Shown piece after piece: positions 17,012 through 24,142 of a stretch of 64,000 bases of DNA. The notes beneath the pieces were generated by a model that was given only the letters and a program-made list of their open reading frames with translations, did not search any database and was not told where the DNA came from. This DNA comes from Streptomyces sp. ISL-87 (GTDB taxonomy: Bacteria > Actinomycetota > Actinomycetes > Streptomycetales > Streptomycetaceae), in assembly GCF_018614095.1 (NCBI RefSeq), contig NZ_JAGGOY010000047.1, forward strand, positions 1 through 64,000, given 5' to 3'. Each line of letters opens with the position of its first letter. Positions within the stretch are counted from its first letter, which is position 1. Made by a program: the position numbers and the translations under genes.

Positions 17012-17331
17012 CCGCGGCCCACGGCCCAAGATCACGCAGCGTGCTCAGAGCCTAGGGCGCGGGGCTGCCCGCTTCAGGGAAGAGCGCAATAGTCGTACCG
17101 GTGTGGTGCCCACGCGCTCCGGCGCGCGCCCGACCGCCTGACGGGGCGTGAGTGCGCCTGTGAGCTGGGTGTGACCCAGGGGGCGTCACCCAGGGGCGCG
17201 CCACCCACGCGTCCGGGTGTGAGCCCGCCCACAAACTGCCGGTGACTCGGCCGGAAGTGCCTCGCGAGTGCCTCACCCAGTGATCAAGAATCCCGGGCGC
17301 ACCCCCTCCGAGCCCGGTCCCCGCAAAGGAT

Positions 17332-17361
17332 TTGGGCGATGGGCGGGCAACCGTGTAATGT
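17332..17361 (+). promoter_or_regulatory. Candidate promoter of the tRNA-Thr/tRNA-Met/rpmG unit
   Basis: TTGGGC (17332-17337) and TAATGT (17356-17361) are separated by 18 bp, close to the HrdB consensus. The predicted start lies only a few bases before mature tRNA-Thr. Confidence 0.65.
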
Positions 17362-17372
17362 CTTCCTCGCTC

Positions 17373-17445
17373 GCCCCAATAGCTCAGTCGGTAGAGCGTC
17401 TCCATGGTAAGGAGAAGGTCTGCGGTTCGATTCCGCATTGGGGCT
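17373..17445 (+). tRNA. tRNA-Thr (GGT)
   Basis: The 73-nt cloverleaf has acceptor gccccaa pairing with ttggggc, discriminator U, D arm agctcagtcggtagagc, and anticodon loop atggtaa reading GGT. The T arm contains ggttcgattcc. CCA is not encoded. Confidence 0.95.
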
Positions 17446-17459
17446 CTGGTGAGAGAAGT

Positions 17460-17479
17460 TCCCCACCCTCGGGTGGGGA
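17460..17479 (+). other. Hairpin between tRNA-Thr and tRNA-Met
   Basis: A 7-bp stem (ccccacc with ggtgggg) on a ctcg loop is flanked by a U-A pair. It is probably a processing or spacer structure in a shared tRNA precursor. Confidence 0.5.
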
Positions 17480-17493
17480 GCCGATCACATCAA

Positions 17494-17566
17494 AGCGGCG
17501 TAGCTCAGTCGGTAGAGCAAGCGGCTCATAATCGCTGTGTCACCGGTTCAAGTCCGGTCGCCGCTA
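17494..17566 (+). tRNA. tRNA-Met (CAT)
   Basis: The 73-nt cloverleaf has acceptor agcggcg paired with cgccgct and discriminator A. The anticodon stem agcgg/tcgct (one G-U) carries loop ctcataa, reading CAT. The first acceptor pair is a normal A-U pair, so it is an elongator or a tRNA-Ile2-type candidate rather than initiator; its position before rpmG favours elongator Met. Confidence 0.9.
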
Positions 17567-17571
17567 CACAC

Positions 17572-17613
17572 AGTAGCCGATTGCGGGGTCGGTCTCCCGA
17601 TCGGCTACTCTTT
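17572..17613 (+). terminator. Terminator after tRNA-Met, overlapping a possible rpmG -10 box
   Basis: A 10-bp stem (17572-17581 with 17600-17609) has an inner 4-bp helix (17584-17587 with 17596-17599) and is followed by ctttt. The right arm also contains TACTCT (17606-17611), a possible -10 for rpmG with TTGCGG (17581-17586) 19 bp upstream. Confidence 0.65.
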
Positions 17614-17655
17614 TATGCGTTCATCCGTCCAATAGTCCGTCCAAGGAGCACTCAC

Positions 17656-17820
17656 GTGGCTGCCACCGACGTCCGCCCGAAGATCACGCTGGCCTGCGTG
17701 GAGTGCAAGGAGCGGAACTACATCACCAAGAAGAACCGGCGTAACGACCCGGACCGTCTTGAGATGAAGAAGCACTGCCCGCGCTGCAAGTCGCACACCG
17801 CGCACCGCGAGACCCGCTGA
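17656..17820 (+). CDS. rpmG: Large ribosomal subunit protein bL33 (zinc type)
   Basis: The 54-residue product is complete. Cysteine pairs C14/C17 (CVEC) and C41/C44 (CPRC) mark it as the zinc-binding (C+) form rather than the cysteine-free paralogue that some Streptomyces use under zinc limitation. GTG 17656 is preceded by aaggag (17643-17648). Confidence 0.96.
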   Translation: MAATDVRPKITLACVECKERNYITKKNRRNDPDRLEMKKHCPRCKSHTAHRETR

Positions 17821-17944
17821 CCCCAGCGAAGTCTCGAATACAGGCACCGTCATGAGGTCGTCCCCTTCATCGGGGGGCGGCCTTGTGTCGTTTCCGTGCC
17901 CGTCTTTGTGTTTTTCGTGTTCCTTCTACAGGAGGTAGTGAGCC

Positions 17945-18397
17945 ATGGCGCTCGACCAGTCCTTCGTGGGGCGGAGCTACCCGCCCACCGATCCGTACGA
18001 GGTCGGCAGGGAGAAGATCCGCGAATTCGCGGTCGCGGTGGGTGACGCCAATCCCGTCTACACCGACCCTGAGGCGGCCAAGGCGTTCGGACACCTGGAT
18101 GTGATTGCTCCGCCGACTTTTGTGTTCGCGATCACTTTCGCCGCCGCGGGCCAGGTCGTCGCGGACCCTCAGCTGGGTCTGGACTACAGCCGAGTCGTCC
18201 ACGGCGACCAGAAGTTCGCGTACTCCCGCCCGGTGCGCGCCGGTGACCGGCTCTCGGTGACCTCCACGATCGAAGCCGTGAAGTCGATGGCCGGCAACGA
18301 CATCATCGACATCCGCGGCGAGGTCCACGACGAGACCGGCGAGCACGTGGTGACGGCGTGGACGAAGCTCGTGTCCCGCGCCCCCGAGGAGGCCTGA
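17945..18397 (+). CDS. MaoC-family dehydratase, HadA-like subunit
   Basis: A 150-residue hot-dog-fold protein similar to HadA of the mycobacterial (3R)-hydroxyacyl-ACP dehydratase. It has the N-terminal substrate-binding type layout: FVGRSYPPTDPYEVGREKIR, AVGDANPVYTD (in place of the catalytic D-x4-H), FGHLDVIAPPTFVFAITFAA, and SRPVRAGDRLSVTSTI. GGAGG (17930-17934) lies 10 nt upstream of the ATG. It is followed after 1 bp by the HadB-like gene, so the two probably form a heterodimer. Confidence 0.88.
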   Translation: MALDQSFVGRSYPPTDPYEVGREKIREFAVAVGDANPVYTDPEAAKAFGHLDVIAPPTFVFAITFAAAGQVVADPQLGLDYSRVVHGDQKFAYSRPVRAGDRLSVTSTIEAVKSMAGNDIIDIRGEVHDETGEHVVTAWTKLVSRAPEEA

Positions 18398-18398
18398 G

Positions 18399-18827
18399 AT
18401 GACTGCGCAGATCCAGTACGCCGATGTCGAGGTCGGCACCGAGCTGCCGTCGGGGTCCTTCCCGGTGACGCGCGCCACGCTCGTGCGGTACGCCGGTGCG
18501 TCGGGTGACTTCAACCCGATCCACTGGAACGAGAAGTTCGCCAAGGAGGTCGGGCTGCCGGACGTGATCGCGCACGGCATGTTCACCATGGCCGAGGCGG
18601 TCCGCGTGGTGACCGACTGGGTGGGCGACCCGGGCGCGGTCGTGGAGTACGGCGTGCGCTTCACCAAGCCGGTCGTGGTCCCGAACGACGACGAGGGCGC
18701 GCGGATCGAGGTGTCGGGGAAGATCGCGGCCAAGCTGGACGACAACCGCGTCCGCGTGGACCTGACGGCCACGAGCGCCGGCCAGAAGGTCCTGGGCATG
18801 TCCCGCGCAATCGTCCAACTGGCCTGA
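18399..18827 (+). CDS. MaoC-family dehydratase, HadB-like catalytic subunit
   Basis: A 142-residue hot-dog hydratase with the catalytic motif ASGDFNPIHWNEKFAK (Asp and His of D-x4-H near residues 37-42) and LPDVIAHGMFTMAEAVRVVT. It is the catalytic partner expected for the HadA-like protein encoded immediately upstream. The likely reaction is reversible dehydration of a 3-hydroxyacyl thioester. Whether the pair serves fatty acid synthesis or another acyl pathway in this organism is inference. Confidence 0.88.
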   Translation: MTAQIQYADVEVGTELPSGSFPVTRATLVRYAGASGDFNPIHWNEKFAKEVGLPDVIAHGMFTMAEAVRVVTDWVGDPGAVVEYGVRFTKPVVVPNDDEGARIEVSGKIAAKLDDNRVRVDLTATSAGQKVLGMSRAIVQLA

Positions 18828-18828
18828 C

Positions 18829-18904
18829 CCCTGCCGCTGGCCGGGCCCCCTGCCGGTGGCCGGGCCCCCTGCCGGTGGGCGGGCCCCCTGCCGGTGGGCG
18901 GGCC
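18829..18904. repeat. Four-copy 19-bp tandem repeat
   Basis: Four units of ccctgccggtggccgggcc, with one or two substitutions each, start at 18829, 18848, 18867 and 18886, immediately after the hadB-like stop. This begins a gene-free stretch of about 930 bp. Confidence 0.9.
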
Positions 18905-19014
18905 CCGGGTCCGGGGGTGGGCCCGCGTCCGGTGGGTGGGCCCACGCCCTCCCTCGCCCCGACGGCCGGGCCTTGCCCTCGGCCGCCGGACCCCGGCTCC
19001 CCCGCGGGGCCCCT

Positions 19015-19207
19015 CCTTGGCTCGCCTTGGCGGTCGGGCCCGGCTCCGCCTCGGGGGTTTGTCCTTGGCTTGCCCTGGCGGTCGGGTTCCGGCTCTGCCC
19101 CGGGGGCTTGTCCTTGGCTCGCCCTGGCGGTCGGACCCCGACTCTGCCCCGGGGGCTTGTCCTTGGCTCGCCCCGGCGGTCGGGCCCGGCTCCGCGCCGG
19201 GGGATGG
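19015..19207. repeat. Four-copy ~49-bp direct repeat
   Basis: Units start with ccttggct at 19015, 19063, 19112 and 19161, with lengths 48, 49, 49 and about 47 bp, and about 80-90% mutual similarity by eye. Overlapping frames on both strands are open here only because of the composition. The rest of 18905-19733 contains no gene I can support. Confidence 0.85.
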
Positions 19208-19523
19208 GCCGCCCGTCCGGCCAGTCTCGGGGCGCCCTGTCCGGTTCCAGGGGCTCCCCGGGCCGCGCGTCGGCCGGTGCCGGGAGCGACATGGGTATGG
19301 GGCAACGCCGGCCGGAACGGGTGCCAACGCCGACCCCAGCACCGGGTAGCGGCCAGCAGCACAGCGCCATTACCGACATGGGGCCAGCACTGGCCCAGCG
19401 TCAGCACCGCCCAGCAACGGCCAGCACCCGTCCCGGCCGGCACTGGCTCCGGCCCCGGCTCCGGCTCTCGGGCTCCAGGCCCGCACACCGGTGGGCCCCC
19501 TGGCACCCGTCCCGGCCCCGGCA

Positions 19524-19608
19524 ACGGCCTCGGGCTCCGGCCCCGGCTCCGGCTCCGGCCCCGGCTCCGGCCTCCGGCCTCCGGCCTCCGGCCTCCGGCC
19601 CTGGGCCA
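19524..19608. repeat. Simple repeat of ctccggc / cctccgg units
   Basis: A run of 6-12 bp units (ccggctccgg then ggcctccggcct) forms a GC-skewed simple repeat within the gene-free region upstream of tetR. Confidence 0.8.
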
Positions 19609-19733
19609 GCAGACCGGCGGCCCTCTGGCACGGCGGCACCGGCACCGCACCGCCATGGCAGCGGCGCAGGCCCGCCTCGTCCCCCGCCCCCGCCATCTCG
19701 GCAGCCCGGTGCGAGGTAGGTAGGGGTTGCGGG

Positions 19734-19753
19734 GTTAGTGATTGGCCACTAAC
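19734..19753. promoter_or_regulatory. Palindromic operator upstream of tetR
   Basis: GTTAGT-N8-ACTAAC, a 20-bp perfect-arm palindrome, lies 8 bp before the tetR start. The same 6-8-6 palindrome occurs at 20441-20460 before the exporter gene. The arrangement is typical of TetR autoregulation and target repression. Confidence 0.8.
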
Positions 19754-19761
19754 TTGGAGGC

Positions 19762-20331
19762 ATGGCAAGGATGAGCGCAGACGAGCGACGCGAGAGCGTC
19801 ATCCGCGCGGCGATGCACGAGTTCGCTCGCGGTGGGTACTACGGGACCTCCACCGAGGCGATCGCCAAGCGTGTCGGTGTCTCGCAGCCCTACCTCTTCC
19901 GCCTCTTCCCGAACAAGCAGGCGATCTTCCTCGCCGCCGCCGCCCGGTGTCTGCAGAACTCCTGCGATGTCTTCGCCGCCGCCGCCGAAGGGCTGCACGG
20001 CGAGGAAGCCGCGCACGCCATCGCGAACGCGTACACCCGGATGATCGCCGAGGAGCCCGAGATGCTCCAGATGCAGCTTCAGATGTACGTCACCGTCGCC
20101 GCCGCCGAGGCCGCCGGGGATCACGAGCTCGGCGAGCTCGTCCGGGCCGGCTGGATGGAGTTGTGGGACACCGTTCACGTGCCCCTCGGCGGCGATGTGG
20201 ACGAAACCACGACCTTCATGGCGTACGGGATGCTGATCAACACGCTCTCCGCCATGGGCTTCCCGCCCGGCCACCGCGTCTGGGAAGGCCTGTATCCCTC
20301 TGCCCGGGTCAAGGGGCGCCTGGAGAAGTAG
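19762..20331 (+). CDS. TetR/AcrR-family transcriptional regulator
   Basis: A 189-residue repressor. The N-terminal helix-turn-helix is clear: SADERRESVIRAAMHEFARG, then YYGTSTEAIAKRVGVSQPYL, then FRLFPNKQAIFLA. The C-terminal part is all-helical ligand-binding/dimerisation type. Two in-frame ATGs are possible: 19762, only 1 nt after GGAGG (19756-19760), and 19771, which has a better 10-nt spacing and removes three residues. An identical palindrome precedes both this gene and the adjacent exporter, so the exporter is the probable target. Confidence 0.9.
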   Translation: MARMSADERRESVIRAAMHEFARGGYYGTSTEAIAKRVGVSQPYLFRLFPNKQAIFLAAAARCLQNSCDVFAAAAEGLHGEEAAHAIANAYTRMIAEEPEMLQMQLQMYVTVAAAEAAGDHELGELVRAGWMELWDTVHVPLGGDVDETTTFMAYGMLINTLSAMGFPPGHRVWEGLYPSARVKGRLEK

Positions 20332-20440
20332 AGCCCGTCGGCCGTCGCCATCCAGCAACCGGTCCCCGTTTCGACGTAACCCGTCGCCGATCGCCACCTG
20401 CTCGACCGGCAATGTGCGGCGCGTTCTTCTGTCCACGAAA

Positions 20441-20460
20441 GTTAGTCAGCAATAACTAAC
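20441..20460. promoter_or_regulatory. Palindromic operator upstream of the MFS exporter
   Basis: A second GTTAGT-N8-ACTAAC palindrome, 18 bp before the exporter GTG, has both half-sites identical to those at 19734-19753 and an unrelated spacer. Confidence 0.8.
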
Positions 20461-20478
20461 AACCCCCAGGGGGGCATC

Positions 20479-21990
20479 GTGACCACGCAAGACAGCAACA
20501 GCAGCAGAAGCAGCAACACCGACAGCAACCCCAAACTCCGCGGCCCCGCCGTCTGGGCCCTCATCCTCACCGGCGCCGCCAGCTTCATGGCGGCCCTCGA
20601 CAACCTCGTCGTCACCACCGCCCTCCCCGCCATCCGCGCCGACCTCGGCGGCAAGCTGGAGGACCTCGAATGGACGGTGAACGCCTACACCCTCACCTTC
20701 GCCGTGCTCCTGATGTTCGGCGCGGCCCTCGGTGACCGCTTCGGCCGCCGCCGGCTCTTCATAACCGGCCTCGCGATCTTCACCGGCGCCTCCGCTGCGG
20801 CCGCCCTCTCGCCCGGCATCAACGAGCTCATCGCCGCCCGCGCCGTCCAGGGCGTCGGCGCCGCGATCATGATGCCGCTCACCCTCACCCTGCTCACCGT
20901 CGCCGTTCCCGCCGCCCGCCGCGGCATGGCCCTCGGCATCTACGGAGCCGTCACCGGCCTCGCCGTCGCCAGCGGCCCCCTCATCGGCGGCACGCTCACC
21001 GAGCACATCTCCTGGCAGTGGATCTTCTGGCTCAACGTCCCCGTCGGCCTGGCTCTGATCCCGCTCGCCCGGCTCCGGCTGGCCGAGTCCACCGCCCCGA
21101 ATGCGCGTCTCGACGTCCCCGGCACGCTGCTCATCAGCGGCGGCCTCTTCGGGATCGTCTACGCCCTGGTCAACGCCAACGCACACGGCTGGACCAGCGC
21201 CCCCGTCCTCACCGGCCTCATCGTCGGCGGCGCGCTCGTCGGCGGCTTCATCCACCACGGCTTCAACAACGCCAACCCCGTGCTGCCCATGCGGCTCTTC
21301 CGCGACCGCGGCTTCCTCGGGATCAACATGGCCAGCCTGCTGATGTTCCTCGGCATGTTCGGCTCGATCTTCCTGCTCAGCCAGTTCCTGCAGGGCGTCG
21401 CCGGCTACTCGCCCACCCAGGCCGGACTGCGCATGCTCCCCTGGACCGGAATGCCGATGATCGTCGCCCCCATCGCCGGCATCCTCTCCGACCGGATCGG
21501 CAGCCGCCCTGTCGTCGCCGCCGGCCTCGCCCTCCAGGCCGTGGGCCTCGGCTGGTTCGCGGTGATCCTGGCCGCCGACGTCTCGTACGCCGCCCAGCTG
21601 CCCGCGCTGATCCTCAGCGGCATCGGCATGGGGCTCTACTTCGCCCCCGCCTCCAACGCCCTGATGTCCACTGTGAGCCCCGCCGACCAGGGCAAGGCCT
21701 CCGGCACCAACAACGCCCTGCGCGAGGTCGGCGGCGCCCTCGGCGTCGCGGTCCTGGCCTCGGTCTTCTCCTCCCAGGGCGGCTACGAGACCCCCCAGGC
21801 CTTCACCGACGGGACCGTCCCCGCGCTGTGGATCGGCGCGGTCGCCGTCGCCCTCGCCGCCGGACTGGCCCTTCTGCTGCCCCGCAAGCCGAAGACCTCG
21901 CCGGTAGCCGTAGCCGCCACCGCCACCGCCACCGCCGCCGACAGGGCCGTGCACCCGCAGAACGTGGAGAAGGTTCCCGCCGCAGGCTGA
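20479..21990 (+). CDS. DHA2-family (EmrB/QacA type) MFS drug exporter
   Basis: A 503-residue antiporter with about 14 membrane segments. TM1 contains SFMAALDNLVVTTALPAIRA, the DHA2 motif D1. Motif A appears as GALGDRFGRRRLFITG-like sequence near residue 82. Motif C appears as GIYGAVTGLAVASGPLIGGT near residue 155. The substrate is unknown. GTG 20479 has AGGGGGG (20468-20474) upstream. The palindromic operator and the TetR gene 150 bp upstream indicate repressor-controlled, probably compound-inducible efflux. Confidence 0.92.
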   Translation: MTTQDSNSSRSSNTDSNPKLRGPAVWALILTGAASFMAALDNLVVTTALPAIRADLGGKLEDLEWTVNAYTLTFAVLLMFGAALGDRFGRRRLFITGLAIFTGASAAAALSPGINELIAARAVQGVGAAIMMPLTLTLLTVAVPAARRGMALGIYGAVTGLAVASGPLIGGTLTEHISWQWIFWLNVPVGLALIPLARLRLAESTAPNARLDVPGTLLISGGLFGIVYALVNANAHGWTSAPVLTGLIVGGALVGGFIHHGFNNANPVLPMRLFRDRGFLGINMASLLMFLGMFGSIFLLSQFLQGVAGYSPTQAGLRMLPWTGMPMIVAPIAGILSDRIGSRPVVAAGLALQAVGLGWFAVILAADVSYAAQLPALILSGIGMGLYFAPASNALMSTVSPADQGKASGTNNALREVGGALGVAVLASVFSSQGGYETPQAFTDGTVPALWIGAVAVALAAGLALLLPRKPKTSPVAVAATATATAADRAVHPQNVEKVPAAG

Positions 21991-22077
21991 TCCCACCCGC
22001 ATATGTACTACCCGAAGAGCCGATTCAGCCCTTACCGTTCGACTGTTCGTGTGACCCGTCCGTGAGGAGTGCTCGCC

Positions 22078-22476
22078 GTGCCCGACATCCCCTGGTCCAC
22101 ACCCACCCAGGCCGCCCCCGACGCCGAGGTCTACGTCATGGCCTCCCGCTTCGAGACCGCCACCCTCCCCGGAGCCTTCAAGTTCTTCCTCAAGGCCCCC
22201 GGCATCATCGGCCAGATCCGCAAGGCCCCCGGCGCCCACGGCGTCGCCCTCCGGGCCCGCGTCTTCAGCCGCACCTTCCTCACCCTCTCCGCCTGGGAGG
22301 ACCGTGACGCCCTCTACCGCTTCGCCCGCAGCGAGCCGCACCGTTCGAGCTCCCGCGCCGCCAGCGCCTACATGAGGGAATCCGCCTTCACCTTCTGGAC
22401 CGTCCCGGCGAGCGAGCTCCCCATCTCCTGGGCCGAGGCCGAGCGCCGCCTCGCCGAACAGAAGCAGAGCTACTGA
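22078..22476 (+). CDS. Small dimeric alpha/beta-barrel protein, monooxygenase-like (possibly DUF3291)
   Basis: A 132-residue protein. VYVMASRFETATLPGAFKFF, SRTFLTLSAWEDRDALYRFA, and FTFWTVPASELPISWAEAER fit the ferredoxin-like alpha/beta-barrel seen in small monooxygenase-like and DUF3291 families. No cofactor motif is visible. GTG 22078 is chosen because GAGGAG (22064-22069) is 8 nt upstream. It follows the exporter by 87 bp on the same strand and could be cotranscribed with it. Confidence 0.6.
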   Translation: MPDIPWSTPTQAAPDAEVYVMASRFETATLPGAFKFFLKAPGIIGQIRKAPGAHGVALRARVFSRTFLTLSAWEDRDALYRFARSEPHRSSSRAASAYMRESAFTFWTVPASELPISWAEAERRLAEQKQSY

Positions 22477-22491
22477 GCCCCACCGCACGGG

Positions 22492-22554
22492 GGACAAGCG
22501 AGTACGGTCCGTGGCCCCGCAGGGATGCGAGGGGCACGGACCGTACTCTTGTCC
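22492..22554 (+). terminator. Long imperfect inverted repeat ending 2 nt before murB
   Basis: The arms 22492-22518 and 22531-22554 pair over about 24 bp with a 2-nt and a 1-nt bulge and a 12-nt loop. It could terminate the upstream transcript. The right arm also holds TACTCT (22544-22549), positioned as a -10 for transcription starting at the murB GTG. Confidence 0.6.
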
Positions 22555-22556
22555 AC

Positions 22557-23612
22557 GTGCAGGAACTCCACGACGCCCCCCTCGCCCCCCTGACCACCTT
22601 CCGCCTCGGTGGCCCCGCCAGCCGCCTGGTCACCGCGACCACCGACGCCGAGGTGGTCGCCGCCGTCCGCGCCGCGGACGAGAGCGGCACCCCGCTCCTG
22701 GTCATCGGCGGCGGCAGCAACCTGGTCATCGGCGACCGCGGCTTCGACGGTACGGCCCTGCGCATCACGACCACCGGCTTCACCCTCACCGGCACCACCC
22801 TGGAGCTCGCCGCCGGCGAGAACTGGAGCGACGCCGTCGCCCGCACCGTCGAGGCGGGCCTCGCCGGCATCGAGTGCCTCGCCGGAATCCCCGGCTCCGC
22901 CGGTGCGACCCCGATCCAGAACGTCGGGGCGTACGGCCAGGAGGTCTGCGAAACCATCACCGAGGTCGTCGCGTACGACCGCACCCTGCGCGAGACGGTC
23001 ACGCTGACCGCCGCCGAGTGCGCGTTCACGTACCGCAACAGCCTCTTCAAGCACCAGCCCGAGCGGTACGTCGTCCTCCGCGTCCGCTTCGCCCTGGAGG
23101 ACGCGGGCGGACTGTCCGCGCCGATCAAGTACCCCGAGACCGCCCGCGCCCTCGGTGTCGAGGCCGGTGACCGGGTCCCGGCCGCCACCGCCCGCGAGAC
23201 GGTGCTCCGCCTGCGCGCCGGCAAGGGCATGGTCCTCGACCCCGCCGACCACGACACCTGGTCGGCCGGCTCGTTCTTCCACAACCCGATCCTCGGCGAC
23301 GAGGCCTACGCCGCCTTCCTCGCCCGCGTCCAGGACCGCCTCGGCCACGACACCGCCCCGCCCGCATACCCCGCCGGCGACGGCCGTACGAAGACCAGCG
23401 CGGCCTGGCTGATCGACAAGGCCGGTTTCACCAAGGGCTACGGCACCGGCCCCGCACGCATCTCCACCAAGCACACGCTCGCCCTCACCAACCGCGGCGA
23501 GGCCACCACTGAAGACCTCCTCGCCCTGGCCCGCGAGGTCGTGGCGGGCGTCCACGCGGCCTTCGGCGTCACCCTTGTCAACGAGCCGGTGACGGTCGGC
23601 GTCAGCATCTGA
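22557..23612 (+). CDS. murB: UDP-N-acetylenolpyruvoylglucosamine reductase
   Basis: This flavoenzyme performs the second committed step of peptidoglycan precursor synthesis, reducing UDP-GlcNAc-enolpyruvate to UDP-MurNAc with NADPH. At 351 residues it is full length. The FAD-binding PP-loop reads LLVIGGGSNLVIGDRGFDG near residue 50. AGIPGSAGATPIQNVGAYGQ lies near residue 115, YRNSLFK near 158, SAGSFFHNP (catalytic Ser/Cys position) near 235, and WLIDKAGFTKGYGTGPARIS near 283. No ribosome binding site precedes GTG 22557; with the nearby -10-like TACTCT the message may be leaderless. Confidence 0.96.
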   Translation: MQELHDAPLAPLTTFRLGGPASRLVTATTDAEVVAAVRAADESGTPLLVIGGGSNLVIGDRGFDGTALRITTTGFTLTGTTLELAAGENWSDAVARTVEAGLAGIECLAGIPGSAGATPIQNVGAYGQEVCETITEVVAYDRTLRETVTLTAAECAFTYRNSLFKHQPERYVVLRVRFALEDAGGLSAPIKYPETARALGVEAGDRVPAATARETVLRLRAGKGMVLDPADHDTWSAGSFFHNPILGDEAYAAFLARVQDRLGHDTAPPAYPAGDGRTKTSAAWLIDKAGFTKGYGTGPARISTKHTLALTNRGEATTEDLLALAREVVAGVHAAFGVTLVNEPVTVGVSI

Positions 23613-23628
23613 AGGAGTCCCGGCCGCC

Positions 23629-24045
23629 ATGCTCTGTCCCCTGCACGGGGCCGGTACGGACCCCACCCGCCTGGTGGGGCGCACGATCAGCAGCGTCGTC
23701 GCCTCCTGGCACATCTACGAAGGTGAACGCTCCGAGGCCCCGCTCGACGTCTGGCTGATCGACAGCGAGGGTGACTCCACCCGGATCACCACCGGCTCCG
23801 ACTCGTGCCTCATCGTCGAATCCGCCGCGCCGCACGAGCCGTACGACATGGGGGAGTGGGGCCGGATCGAGGTCGGCGAGGACCTCGGCGACCACGCCTT
23901 CCTGCGGCACCTCGGCGACACCGTGGCCACCGTCGCCGAATTCGCCGTACCGGAGACCGGGCGCACCCACCTGGAGATCGGCTTCGCGGACGGCGACCGG
24001 GTACGGGCCGACTGCCACGAGGGCGACCTGCGGCTCACCCGCTGA
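23629..24045 (+). CDS. Hypothetical protein
   Basis: A 138-residue acidic cytoplasmic protein without recognisable motif, signal peptide or membrane helix. Strand-like segments (TISSVVASWHIYEGERSEAP, LDVWLIDSEGDSTRITTGSD, THLEIGFADGDRVRAD) suggest an all-beta or alpha/beta fold. It starts 16 bp after murB with gaaggag (23611-23617) upstream, so it is probably cotranscribed with it. I do not recognise the family. Confidence 0.65.
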   Translation: MLCPLHGAGTDPTRLVGRTISSVVASWHIYEGERSEAPLDVWLIDSEGDSTRITTGSDSCLIVESAAPHEPYDMGEWGRIEVGEDLGDHAFLRHLGDTVATVAEFAVPETGRTHLEIGFADGDRVRADCHEGDLRLTR

Positions 24046-24142
24046 GGCCCATGAACTGAGGCCCATGAACTGAGGGTCATGAACTGAGCCATGGACTGAG
24101 CCATGGACTGACGCTCATGAACTGAGGGTCATGAACTGAGCC
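24044..24142. repeat. Degenerate 14-bp tandem repeat between convergent genes
   Basis: About seven units of gaggcccatgaact and shortened variants (gagccatggact) run from the hypothetical gene's stop codon into the end of ada. Each unit brings an ATG and a TGA. The ada stop codon lies inside the last unit. Confidence 0.9.

Noticed and set aside
18829..19608. Possible CRISPR array
   Set aside because: Repeats are directly adjacent or degenerate with no unique spacers, and no cas gene is nearby.
17867..19656. Long overlapping minus-strand frames across the repeat region and the HadA/HadB genes
   Set aside because: They cross two clear plus-strand genes and consist of repeat translation (Pro/Gly/Arg runs); there is no start context or family similarity.
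19762..22476. Possible new defence or biosynthetic island around the TetR/MFS genes
   Set aside because: The genes belong to ordinary efflux-regulation families and are flanked by core genes; no nuclease, NTPase or biosynthetic enzymes are present.
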